A DNA stretch of 6,397 nucleotides from Rhodococcus sp. IITR03 (GCA_001017865.1 LATQ01000001.1:798134-804530), one strand, 5' to 3'. Counted from the first letter of the stretch, positions 1 to 6,397 are shown. The notes: generated from the letters alone by a model not told the origin. A program made the numbers and translations.

Positions 1-585
1 CGTCGGAGATCAGCACGCGCGACTGCGGCCGAAACCGGCGACGTCGATGCGGTCGCCGGGCCAGAAACCGGCCACCGCGGCGGTCAGCGACATCGCCGTC
101 GACCCGAGCCACAGTCCCGGTCCGCGGATGCCCGCGTGGTGGCGGTAGTAGGGCGTGCCCGAGGCGACGAGGATCAGTCCGCCGAGTCGGCCGCGGATGC
201 GTGCGGCGTAGAGCACCCCGAGTTGGCCGCCCATGGAGTGGCCGAGCAGGTACGGCGTCGAGTCGGGGAAGCGCTCCCGCACCACCTCGAAGACAGCGGG
301 GAAGTGCGTCGCGACGATCTCGTGGTAGCCGTAGGTGCTGTCGGGTCCGGGCCTCGGACGGCTGTCGCCCTGGCCGGCCAGTTCACAGATCGCCGCGTCG
401 AATCCGTGCTCGGTGATCGCCTGCGCGAACGGCTCGTAGTAACCGGCCGGGATGCCGAGCCCCGGCACGATCACCACGACGACGCGGGAGGCGTCGCGAC
501 GTGTCTCGTGCTCGTGGTCGGGTCCCGCGAAGAGGCGCACCGGGGCCGTGGTGCCCCCGGGAAGCTGGATCGGTACGGTCTCCAC
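1..585 (-). CDS. alpha/beta hydrolase, C-terminus outside the window
   Basis: Probable serine hydrolase of the alpha/beta fold; substrate unknown. The start is a GTG at 585, the first start codon after an in-frame TAG at 597-595; no clear Shine-Dalgarno sequence is visible, so the mRNA may be nearly leaderless. An oxyanion-type PGLGIP segment lies at residues 41-46 and the nucleophile elbow GHSMGG at 115-120, with Ser117 as predicted nucleophile. The catalytic acid and His would lie beyond the left edge. The segment PGDRIDVAGFGR near residues 176-187 resembles the COG4757-type predicted hydrolases. The frame breaks near base 25: restoring one base (GGCCGCAG read as GGCCGCCAG) changes RSRAC-stop into RQSRVLISD and keeps the frame open to the edge. 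There is no signal peptide, so it is likely cytoplasmic. Fold assignment is firm; specific function is unknown. Confidence 0.8.
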
Positions 586-641
586 CGGCCCAGACTAGGC
601 CGATCCGGACGCGGCGGGTGCCGGTTTCCCCAGTGTCCCTG

Positions 642-674
642 CCATCCCGAGTCCGGAATTCAGGGTCGGGATGG
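642..674. repeat. inverted repeat in the divergent promoter region
   Basis: Arms CCATCCCGA (642-650) and TCGGGATGG (666-674) are perfectly complementary over 9 bp and separated by 15 bases. The repeat lies between the divergent hydrolase (start 585) and secreted-protein (start 754) genes. It could be an operator or an mRNA hairpin; nothing identifies a regulator. Confidence 0.45.
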
Positions 675-753
675 GGGTCGTGCCCGGATGTGCTCGGGCC
701 GGGTCGCGGCGGACGATCGAAATGTCCGGTCCAGCACCCCTTCGGAGGAACCC

Positions 754-1095
754 ATGCGTACTCTTGCCACCCGCTCCCATCTCGCGACCGCAGCCGTCCT
801 GTCGCTCGGCACCACCGCAGTACTGCTCGGAACAGGAACTGCCGCAGCACAACCCGCGCCCGGTGTGGTCGGCATGAGCGAGCAGGCCGCGGTCGCCGTG
901 CTCGCCGCGGAGGGTGTGCCGTACTCGATCGTCAACCGGTCCGGTTCCGCCGGCGGCGACTGCACCGTGACCGCTCAGCGCGACCGGGGATACCGGACCG
1001 AGGTCGAGTACGAATACGACAGTGACGACAACGACTTCGATCGTGTCGAACGTCAGGTGTGGCGCGGGGTCGGCCTGACGGTCGTGTGCCGCTGA
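754..1095 (+). CDS. small secreted PASTA-like protein
   Basis: A 113-residue exported protein. ATG 754 is chosen because GGAGGAA at 744-750 sits 3 bases before it, and because the translation begins with a classical signal peptide: basic MRTLATR, a hydrophobic stretch at about 10-27, and cleavage probably after AAA at residue 32, before QPAPG. The mature part is about 81 residues. Its opening VVGMSEQAAVAVLAAEG, the middle CTVTAQRDRG and the closing GVGLTVVC follow the layout of a PASTA domain (V-G-x-x-x-x-x-A-x-x-x-L, then V-x-x-Q-x-P-x-x-G, then a final beta strand). The match is by eye and partial. Cys70 and Cys112 could form a disulfide outside the cell. An acidic insertion (about 83-97, rich in D, E and Y) separates the last two strands. 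It could act at the cell wall, but no partner is visible. It converges on the nitroreductase gene with only 13 bases between the stops. Confidence 0.85.
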   Translation: MRTLATRSHLATAAVLSLGTTAVLLGTGTAAAQPAPGVVGMSEQAAVAVLAAEGVPYSIVNRSGSAGGDCTVTAQRDRGYRTEVEYEYDSDDNDFDRVERQVWRGVGLTVVCR

Positions 1096-1108
1096 CGACT
1101 CCCTGCGG

Positions 1109-1954
1109 TCAGTCCAGACCGAAACCGCGCTCCCGCAGAGCTTCCCGCATCTGTTCCCTGCTCCCGAGCGCGCCGGGCGACGCGAAGCGCCCGAGTACAC
1201 GTTCGACCCAGCTCTCCGCCAGACCCTGATCGCGGTAGAAGCCGGAGATCTCCTCCTCGTATACGGCGAGGCCGGCATCCCGCTCCTCGGTCGAGTACTG
1301 CTCGCGATGCAGCACCACATCCTGACCCAAGCGCGGCTTGACCTCCGACTCCACCTCGGGATCGGGACGGCCCACCACCAGCCCGACCACAGCGAAACTG
1401 TGGTCGGGCAGAGCCAGTTCTGCGGCCACGTCACGCGGATGGTTGCGGATGGCCCCGATGTAGACGGTGCCGAGACCGAGCGATTCCGCGGCGAGCACCG
1501 CATTCTGTGCGGCGAGCGCGGCATCGACCACCCCGAGCAGCGCGGACTCCACGTAGTCGACGTTGACGAGGTCCTTGTCGTGCTGCTCGCGACCCGCGCC
1601 GCGCGGCGAGGTCGGCCACCCACACGAGCAGCAGTGGAGCGTCACGCACCGCCGGCTGGTTGCCGGCGAGAGTCGCGATCCGGGCGAGCCGGTCGCGGTC
1701 GGTGACGGCCACGACGCTCCACAACTGCAGGTTGCTCGAGCTCGCGGCGGAGGAGGCCGCGGCCACGATCGCGCGCAGATCGTCCTCGGAGACGGCTCGG
1801 GAAGGAACTTTCGCACGGAGCGATGCGCCAGCTGGAGAGCGATGACGTCGTTCCACGCGCCGGAACCACCGCGGCCGGCCACCTGCTCGGCGGCCCGGGT
1901 GCCGTACCTGCGGCGCAGTGCGGCGAGCTGTTCGTCCAGGACGACGTCGGTCAT
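1109..1954 (-). CDS. NfsA-like NAD(P)H nitroreductase / flavin reductase
   Basis: Predicted FMN-dependent oxidoreductase of the nitroreductase superfamily, closest by pattern to the NfsA/FRP subgroup, which transfers electrons from NAD(P)H to nitroaromatics, quinones or flavins. ATG 1954 follows AAGGAG at 1970-1965. The FMN-contact motif HRSVRKF is at residues 44-50. Next come an S/A-rich segment ending SSSNLQLWSVVAV, then AAQNAVLAAESLGLGTVYIGAIRNHP, a VVGLVVGRPDP strand and the family-typical KPRLGQDVVLHREQY, with a C-terminal ALRERGFGLD that fits NfsA tails. The frame is broken twice. Near 1796, GAGCC should probably read GAGGCC (one base missing, codon 54). Between 1591 and 1610, inside a GC-only run, either two bases are missing or one is extra. 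Conserved motifs on both sides of each break suggest sequence error rather than gene decay. Length is about 282 residues after repair, normal for the family. Likely cytoplasmic; physiological substrate unknown. Confidence 0.82.
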   Translation of the reverse strand: MTDVVLDEQLAALRRRYGTRAAEQVAGRGGSGAWNDVIALQLAHRSVRKFLPEPSPRTICARSWPRPPPPRARATCSCGASWPSPTATGSPGSRLSPATSRRCVTLHCCSCGWPTSPRGAGREQHDKDLVNVDYVESALLGVVDAALAAQNAVLAAESLGLGTVYIGAIRNHPRDVAAELALPDHSFAVVGLVVGRPDPEVESEVKPRLGQDVVLHREQYSTEERDAGLAVYEEEISGFYRDQGLAESWVERVLGRFASPGALGSREQMREALRERGFGLD

Positions 1955-1963
1955 GGTGGGAGA

Positions 1964-1970
1964 TCTCCTT
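1964..1970 (-). promoter_or_regulatory. ribosome binding site of the nitroreductase gene
   Basis: On the minus strand this reads AAGGAGA, 9 bases before ATG 1954. It fixes the start although the same frame stays open further upstream, to about 2038. Confidence 0.7.
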
Positions 1971-2151
1971 CTGATCGGCAATACCGACGGTCGAGTCTGC
2001 CTCCTCGCGTCCCGGCCGCCGAGCATTGCCCTCAGCATGATTTCAGCGTTGTCCGGGCCGGCTCGTCCGACCGACCCCGAGACGAAGATCAGGGTGAAGA
2101 TCCGGGCCGTTCCCGGATGTGCCGAGACCGTTACGGCGACAGGATGAATAC

Positions 2152-2355
2152 ATGAACTTCGAGAACCAGGCCCCCCGTCCCTTCACCCGCTCCTCGTCCC
2201 AGCGCATGCTCGGTGGTGTGTGCGCCGGACTGGCCGAGTACTTCAACGTCGACCTCAACCTCGTGCGTGCAGGCGCAGTCCTCGCAGCCTTCGTCACGGG
2301 CGGCACCGCCGTGTTGCTCTACCTCGCCCTGTGGATGCTGATCCCCGAGAACTGA
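2152..2355 (+). CDS. PspC-domain small membrane protein
   Basis: A 67-residue protein that is essentially one PspC domain. The signature RMLGGVCAGLAEYFNVDLNLVR occupies residues 18-39 and is followed by a single membrane helix at about 40-63 (AGAVLAAFVTG, then LLYLALWML), ending in the typical IPEN. In enterobacteria PspC is an envelope-stress sensor. In actinobacteria short stand-alone PspC proteins are common and mostly uncharacterised, so a role in membrane stress is only an inference. ATG 2152 has a weak AGGA at 2141-2144. The only other in-frame start, at 2119, has no better ribosome site and would add a non-conserved extension. A strong hairpin follows 27 bases after the stop. It is transcribed towards the small peptide gene on the other strand. 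Confidence 0.9.
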   Translation: MNFENQAPRPFTRSSSQRMLGGVCAGLAEYFNVDLNLVRAGAVLAAFVTGGTAVLLYLALWMLIPEN

Positions 2356-2381
2356 TCCGGGTCACGGGGTCGGCCGAGACG

Positions 2382-2417
2382 ACGACACCCCCGGCGGAGA
2401 TCCGCCGGGGGTGTCGT
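2382..2417. terminator. strong hairpin after the PspC gene, possibly bidirectional
   Basis: The two arms, 2382-2398 and 2401-2417, are perfectly complementary over 17 bases (the top of the stem must open to give a loop of about 4). The stem is GC-rich around CCCCCGGCGG. T-runs are poor on both sides, as is usual in actinobacteria. It lies between two converging genes, so it can serve both. Confidence 0.75.
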
Positions 2418-2420
2418 ATT

Positions 2421-2437
2421 CCGCTGCGAGGCAGCGG
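2421..2437 (-). terminator. short hairpin downstream of the 35-codon gene
   Basis: CCGCTGC and GCAGCGG form a perfect 7-bp stem around a 3-base loop. It lies 25 bases beyond the stop of the small peptide gene. With the larger hairpin at 2382-2417 it forms a tandem termination zone for minus-strand transcription, and may also protect the 3' end of a short abundant mRNA. Confidence 0.5.
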
Positions 2438-2461
2438 CACAGCTGTTCAGCTCAGCAGGAA

Positions 2462-2569
2462 CTACTGGCCGAGGCCGAGAACGGCACTGCCGGTCTCGAG
2501 CAGGGTGCCGAGCAGTTCGGTGCCGCCGAGCAGTTCGAGGGCAGAGCCGATGAGTTCGATGACGTCCAT
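2462..2569 (-). CDS. 35-residue acidic helix-prone peptide, candidate PorA/PorH-like mycomembrane pore peptide
   Basis: A very short gene whose reality rests on a near-perfect ribosome site: AAGGAG at 2581-2576, six bases before ATG 2569. It encodes 35 residues with five acidic (D2, E5, E12, E18, E25) and no basic residues; the rest are mainly L, I, V, G, A, S and T. The acidic residues recur every 6-7 positions within E-L/I-L/I-G blocks (ELIG, ELLG, ELLG), so a helix would carry its charges on one face. GSA occurs twice, at Ser9 and Ser28. There is no signal peptide, Cys or aromatic residue. PorA and PorH of C. glutamicum (45 and 57 residues as I remember) are likewise tiny, helical, without signal peptide, encoded beside groEL2 and O-mycoloylated on serine. 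Here groEL2 and a mycolyltransferase lie directly upstream on the same strand. The homology is inferred from size, composition and context, not alignment. Alternatives are another amphipathic peptide, a type I toxin-like peptide or a regulatory leader. Confidence 0.62.
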   Translation of the reverse strand: MDVIELIGSALELLGGTELLGTLLETGSAVLGLGQ

Positions 2570-2575
2570 GTGAAT

Positions 2576-2581
2576 CTCCTT
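2576..2581 (-). promoter_or_regulatory. ribosome binding site of the 35-codon gene
   Basis: AAGGAG on the minus strand with a 6-base spacer to ATG 2569. This is among the strongest translation signals in the window and the main reason to accept such a short gene. It also rules against the much longer in-frame reading that would begin at 2728. Confidence 0.75.
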
Positions 2582-2630
2582 CGTCCGATCACATACCGGA
2601 CGGGTCTCGTCCGATTGCTTTTCGCCTACC

Positions 2631-2652
2631 CGGAATTCCGATCGGAATTCCG
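2631..2652. promoter_or_regulatory. 22-bp perfect palindrome made of two palindromes
   Basis: CGGAATTCCG occurs twice with AT between the copies. Each copy is its own reverse complement, and so is the whole 22 bp. It lies about 62 bases upstream of the small peptide start, probably in the 5' UTR or just downstream of the promoter. It could be an operator for a dimeric or tetrameric repressor, or a stable mRNA stem. Confidence 0.6.
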
Positions 2653-2717
2653 TCGGGCTCGCCTCAATTCTCAACACATTCGACGTGCCTGCGCGACCCG
2701 AGAATACGCAAATCGGA

Positions 2718-2733
2718 TGTGATGACATTCACA
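2718..2733. promoter_or_regulatory. perfect CRP/GlxR-type operator
   Basis: TGTGATGACATTCACA matches the consensus TGTGA-N6-TCACA in all ten specified positions. This is the site of the cAMP-responsive regulators Crp (mycobacteria) and GlxR (corynebacteria). Its centre lies about 156 bases upstream of the 35-codon gene and just upstream of a possible -10 at 2706-2701. That placement covers the -35 region and would fit repression or activator-dependent use of a weak promoter. Confidence 0.65.
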
Positions 2734-2858
2734 CTTGCAGAGAAGCTGGGAAGAGCTCACATATGCCCAGCTCACAGCGTCAAGGAAAGAAAACGGAACG
2801 TCCGTACCCAATTATTTCTGTTTGAATTCGACATTTCCGTTCGACCCGATTCATCCCG

Positions 2859-2880
2859 TTCGCCGACCGATTACGGCGAA
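2859..2880. repeat. inverted repeat
   Basis: TTCGCCG (2859-2865) and CGGCGAA (2874-2880) are complementary around an 8-base loop. It lies downstream of the mycolyltransferase terminator on the minus strand, so it may be a backup hairpin or part of the regulatory region of the peptide gene. Confidence 0.35.
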
Positions 2881-2900
2881 TCGACCGATCCATCGGTCGA
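2881..2900. repeat. inverted repeat TCGACCGAT / ATCGGTCGA
   Basis: Two 9-base complementary arms separated by CC. The motif CGACCGA recurs at about 2864, 2882 and 2905, so the local composition is repetitive. It is a possible second hairpin after the mycolyltransferase gene or an operator. Confidence 0.4.
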
Positions 2901-2917
2901 ATAACGACCGAAAGAAG

Positions 2918-2949
2918 ATGCCCGATTCGACCGGGATCGAATCGGGCAT
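2918..2949 (-). terminator. intrinsic terminator of the mycolyltransferase gene
   Basis: Arms at 2918-2930 and 2937-2949 are perfectly complementary over 13 bases (core GCCCGATTCGA) around a 6-base loop. On the minus strand the stem is followed by the T-rich TCTTCTTTC. It starts 23 bases after the mycolyltransferase stop. This is the best intrinsic terminator in the window and separates that gene from the downstream peptide gene. Confidence 0.8.
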
Positions 2950-2972
2950 TTCCGGTGGATCGTCCGGGACCT

Positions 2973-3991
2973 CTACAGTCCGACCGCCTGCGACAGAAGC
3001 GGCCACGAGTTGCGCAGATCGTCCTCCCAGTAGTCCCAGGAGTGCGTACCCGCCGGACGCAGGTCGATCCGGGCGGGGATGTCCAACTCCTCGAGTCGCT
3101 GGGCCATCCGCCGGGTGCAGTGGTGGACCGCCGCCTCGATGCTGCCGCCGACGACCACCTGCCCGACGAGCCCGATCGGGTCGTTGTTCACCGACCGCGA
3201 TCCGAGCCGCTCGTACTGCCCGGGCAGACCCGAACCCGACGAGATGTACAGGTCGATACCGCGGAGCTTCTCGGCCTGGAGGTAGGGATCGTTCTCGATC
3301 CAGGCCGGATCACCGACCGGGCCCCACATGTTCTCGGGGTCGCCACCCTTGACGCGTACGACGGCCTGCACGTAGGACTGCCCCAGCGGCGTGCTCGTCT
3401 CGGCGCATCCGCTGTATGCCCCGACCGCCTCGTACAGCTCGGGGGCCGTCGTGGCGAGGCCGAGCACCGACGTCCCCGACATCGACAGACCCGCAATCGC
3501 GTTGCGTCCCGACGTCCCGAACTCCCTGTCGATGACCGGCGGGAGTTCGTGCGTCAGGAAGGTCGTCCACATGTTGCGGCCGAGCGCGGGATCGTCGTTG
3601 CGCCAATCGGTGTAGTAGCTGTAGCCGCCGAGGAGCGGCGTGACGACGTTGATGTTCTTGTCCGAGAAGAAGTTCTCGACGTCGGTCTGCTTCTCCCAGG
3701 TGGCGATTCCCTGCCCGCCTCCCGAGCCGTTGAGCAGGTAGAGGGTGGGGCGCGGTTCGCTCGCGTCGGCGGCGTCCGGACCCGGAGGGGGATCACCTTG
3801 TCCATCGACGGCGAGTAGACGTTGGCGATGACGGTGCGGTCGCTCTCGCGCTCGACAGAGGTCAGCTCCCCCACCGGTCGCTGATCGTCGGCTTCCACCG
3901 GCTGCGCGAGAGCACCTCCGGGAGCCGCGAGGACCATCGACGTTCCCATCGCCACCGTGAGCAGTACCCGCCGTAACCAGGACGACCGCAT
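2973..3991 (-). CDS. secreted mycolyltransferase, antigen 85 / corynomycolyltransferase family
   Basis: Extracytoplasmic esterase-fold enzyme of the family that moves mycolic acids between trehalose mycolates, arabinogalactan and, in corynebacteria, proteins. ATG 3991 follows a purine-rich GAGGGGAAG and gives a signal peptide with basic start MRSSWLRR, a hydrophobic core at about 9-24 and likely cleavage after ALA at 29. Family features in order: TLYLLNG (84-89), a GGYSYYTDW segment like the GGQSSFYSDW of antigen 85 (122-130), WTTFLTHELP (142-151), nucleophile elbow GLSMSG with Ser170, Glu286 in GGSIEAAVHHC as likely acid, and GTHSWDYW with His317. Cys196 and Cys292 may form a disulfide. Length is 339 residues after repair, normal for the family. 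One base appears to be missing near 3777 (codon 72), which would otherwise truncate the protein early. Acyl acceptor unknown; the adjacent 35-residue peptide is an attractive candidate, by inference only. Confidence 0.9.
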
Positions 3992-4072
3992 ATTCTCTTC
4001 CCCTCGTCGATCCGTCTGTCTGCGCACCTCGGACCGGTTGCGGATCGGTACGAACCTCCGGAACCGCATGAA

Positions 4073-4088
4073 GTGACACTTTCGTGAC
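4073..4088 (-). promoter_or_regulatory. MtrA-like direct repeat upstream of the mycolyltransferase gene
   Basis: On the minus strand GTCAC-N6-GTCAC gives an 11-bp period, about 80 bases before the start codon. MtrA, the actinobacterial cell-envelope response regulator, binds direct repeats of GTNAC-type half-sites with about this spacing, and the antigen 85B promoter is a known MtrA target in mycobacteria. The match is by eye and the motif is short, so the assignment is tentative. Confidence 0.45.
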
Positions 4089-4165
4089 ATTCATCGTCCG
4101 CGGAGCGCGTTTCGTAACGAATATGTGATCGTTCGGTACGGGAGGCCGGAACGATCGGGGAAGAG

Positions 4166-4205
4166 CACGAGGCCCGACCCCACCGGAGTGGGATCGGGCC
4201 TCGTG
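4166..4205 (-). terminator. long hairpin terminator after groEL2
   Basis: An 18-bp stem with one G-T pair: outer arms of 12 bases (4166-4177 and 4194-4205, core GAGGCCCGA), inner 6-base arms and a 4-base loop CGGA. No long T-run follows. It separates groEL2 from the mycolyltransferase gene on the same strand, suggesting separate transcription units. Confidence 0.8.
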
Positions 4206-4214
4206 TGGCTCAGC

Positions 4215-4280
4215 GGCGGATCGGAAGTCCTCTCCGCCCGCAGGGGCGGATCAGAAGTCCTCTCCGCCCGCAGGGGCGGA

Positions 4281-4290
<10 letters not shown>
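4215..4290. repeat. 30-bp tandem repeat overlapping the groEL2 stop codon
   Basis: About 2.5 copies with a period of exactly 30 bases: 4221-4250, 4251-4280 and the partial 4281-4290, with matching bases back to 4215. The only difference among the copies is at 4223 (G where the others have A). Each full copy holds a 7-bp hairpin, TCCGCCC-GCAG-GGGCGGA (4233-4250 and 4263-4280). The partial copy contains the groEL2 stop and last codons. As 30 is a multiple of three, the groEL2 frame continues through the copies. Confidence 0.85.
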
Positions 4291-6026
<1,736 letters not shown>

Positions 6027-6039
6027 TCACCCTACCGAC

Positions 6040-6066
6040 CTGGCACTCACGTGTTGCGAGTGCTAA
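6040..6066. promoter_or_regulatory. CIRCE operator, promoter-distal side (downstream copy)
   Basis: CTGGCACTC-N9-GAGTGCTAA: the right arm is perfect and the left arm matches 7 of 9 bases of the consensus TTAGCACTC-N9-GAGTGCTAA. The repressor HrcA binds CIRCE and releases it on heat shock. This copy lies around and just downstream of the expected groEL2 transcription start. Confidence 0.92.
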
Positions 6067-6070
6067 GTGC

Positions 6071-6100
6071 ATTCTTAGCACTCGGGGGTGGCGAGTGCAA
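6071..6100 (-). promoter_or_regulatory. groEL2 promoter
   Basis: On the minus strand TTGCAC (6100-6095) is followed after 17 bases by TAAGAA (6077-6072; AAGAAT one base on). This fits a housekeeping sigma promoter. Both hexamers lie in or touch the upstream CIRCE copy, so HrcA bound there would block RNA polymerase directly. The predicted start of transcription is near 6064, giving a leader of about 160 bases. Confidence 0.6.
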
Positions 6101-6101
6101 G
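6075..6101. promoter_or_regulatory. CIRCE operator, promoter-overlapping copy
   Basis: TTAGCACTC-N9-GAGTGCAAG: perfect left arm, 7 of 9 in the right arm. Its centre is 35 bp from that of the other copy. The two perfect inner arms, GAGTGCTAA and TTAGCACTC, face each other across 8 bases and form an additional inverted repeat between the operators. Confidence 0.92.
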
Positions 6102-6182
6102 ATTACCGGCGCCTGCCACCCCCGTCACGAAATCCGCGAAGACCGACTACACGGTCGTCCGGATCATCGGTGCGGCGCTCGC

Positions 6183-6397
6183 TCAGCGCGGCGTCGAACC
6201 GACCCCCACGGCGCACCACTGCCCCGTCGCGGTGTTGACCGCGAACGACTGGGCTCCGACGCACGTGACGCCGGTGGTGTCGGCCGTGGCGCCCGACCCG
6301 TAGCCGGCCACCGACAGGGTCGTCGCCGGACCCTGCGCCCACGAGTGGCTCAGTCCGCCGCCGAGCGCGTAGGCGAACGAACGGCCGCCGTCACGGG
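6183..6397 (-). CDS. unidentified protein, C-terminal 70 residues, probably exported
   Basis: An open frame enters from the right edge (first full codon at 6395) and ends at TGA 6185-6183; no start is in the window. The 70 visible residues are rich in G, A, T and S, with short beta-like strands (TTLSVAGYGSGA, then SFAVNTATGQWCAVGVG) and two cysteines (in VTCVG and QWCAV) that could form a disulfide. There is no membrane helix. Composition and cysteines suggest an extracytoplasmic beta-rich domain, but I do not recognise the family. It is on the groEL2 strand, yet the promoter and CIRCE sites between them make groEL2 a separate unit. Codon use is normal for the window, which supports a real gene. 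Confidence 0.65.
   Translation of the reverse strand, partial: RDGGRSFAYALGGGLSHSWAQGPATTLSVAGYGSGATADTTGVTCVGAQSFAVNTATGQWCAVGVGSTPR

Larger units (their letters stand above)
2582..2917. other. AT-rich non-coding region upstream of the small peptide gene
   Basis: About 340 bases without a believable gene on either strand, clearly richer in A and T than the surrounding genes. It holds, from the peptide gene outward: a direct repeat TCGTCCGAT (2581-2589, starting one base outside this span, and 2607-2615), a 22-bp palindrome, a CRP/GlxR-type site, a direct repeat AGCTCACA (2754-2761 and 2769-2776), and two inverted repeats near the mycolyltransferase end. A minus-strand TATTCT (2706-2701) could be a -10 box with the CRP-type site over the -35 region; no good -35 hexamer is visible. 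The density of elements suggests a regulated, strongly expressed short transcript or possibly an unannotated small RNA. Confidence 0.5.

Noticed and set aside
683..692. CCCGGATGTG shared by the upstream regions of the secreted-protein gene (683-692) and the PspC gene (2112-2121)
   Set aside because: A 10-mer at different distances from the two starts (62 and 31 bases) may be chance in GC-rich DNA.
1096..1111. Terminator between the converging secreted-protein and nitroreductase genes
   Set aside because: Only a 5-bp CTGAC/GTCAG pairing is visible, too weak to call.
595..1623. 342-codon minus-strand open frame spanning the secreted-protein gene
   Set aside because: It covers the signal-peptide gene in antisense and an out-of-frame part of the nitroreductase; no coherent domain.
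2084..2102. Direct repeat GAAGATC before the PspC gene
   Set aside because: Only 7 bases, two copies, 12-bp period; not enough to call an operator.
2462..2728. 88-codon version of the small peptide gene starting at 2728
   Set aside because: The extra N-terminus runs through the palindrome and the ribosome site, has a composition unlike the peptide, and lacks its own ribosome site. ATG 2569 is far better supported.
2778..2783. TTGACG as a -35 box for the peptide gene
   Set aside because: No acceptable -10 hexamer lies 16-19 bases downstream on the minus strand; the nearest candidate is 14 bases away.
2719..2904. 61-codon plus-strand open frame in the AT-rich region
   Set aside because: No ribosome site, no recognisable sequence, and it runs across several palindromic elements.
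2955..3818. 287-codon open frame on the plus strand opposite the mycolyltransferase
   Set aside because: Antisense shadow; R/V/D-rich translation without recognisable motifs, while the other strand encodes a clear enzyme.

Overview
The window is high-GC actinobacterial DNA. GroEL2 of the Mycobacteriales type, a mycolyltransferase of the antigen 85 family, a PspC-domain protein, an NfsA-like flavin reductase and tandem CIRCE operators together point to a mycolic-acid-containing genus. Rhodococcus is the best guess, from the GroEL2 residues as I remember them; this is not proven.

Layout from left to right: an alpha/beta hydrolase on the minus strand that runs off the left edge; a divergent small secreted PASTA-like protein (+); a convergent NfsA-type nitroreductase/flavin reductase (-); a divergent 67-residue PspC-domain protein (+) ending in a strong hairpin; a 35-codon gene (-) for an acidic, helix-prone peptide with an excellent ribosome binding site; about 350 bases of comparatively AT-rich, motif-dense non-coding DNA upstream of it; a secreted mycolyltransferase (-) with its own terminators; groEL2 (-) with two CIRCE operators overlapping its promoter; and the C-terminal end of an unidentified, probably exported protein (-) at the right edge.

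The most interesting part is the groEL2 - mycolyltransferase - 35-residue peptide block. From memory, the tiny signal-peptide-less mycomembrane channel proteins PorA and PorH of Corynebacterium glutamicum lie next to groEL2 and are O-mycoloylated by a mycolyltransferase. The peptide here has the right size, acidity, heptad-like pattern and location, and a mycolyltransferase sits immediately upstream. It is a good candidate for a mycomembrane pore peptide and its acylating enzyme. Its upstream region holds a perfect TGTGA-N6-TCACA (CRP/GlxR) site and a 22-bp perfect palindrome, and the mycolyltransferase has an MtrA-like direct repeat.

A technical warning: four of the five longer genes are broken by frameshifts, seven in all and three of them in groEL2. 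Six are restored by adding one base, and most of those fall where a CC or GG doublet seems to have collapsed. This looks like uncorrected sequencing or assembly error, so I annotate the genes as intact CDSs and mark each break. The short genes are unbroken.
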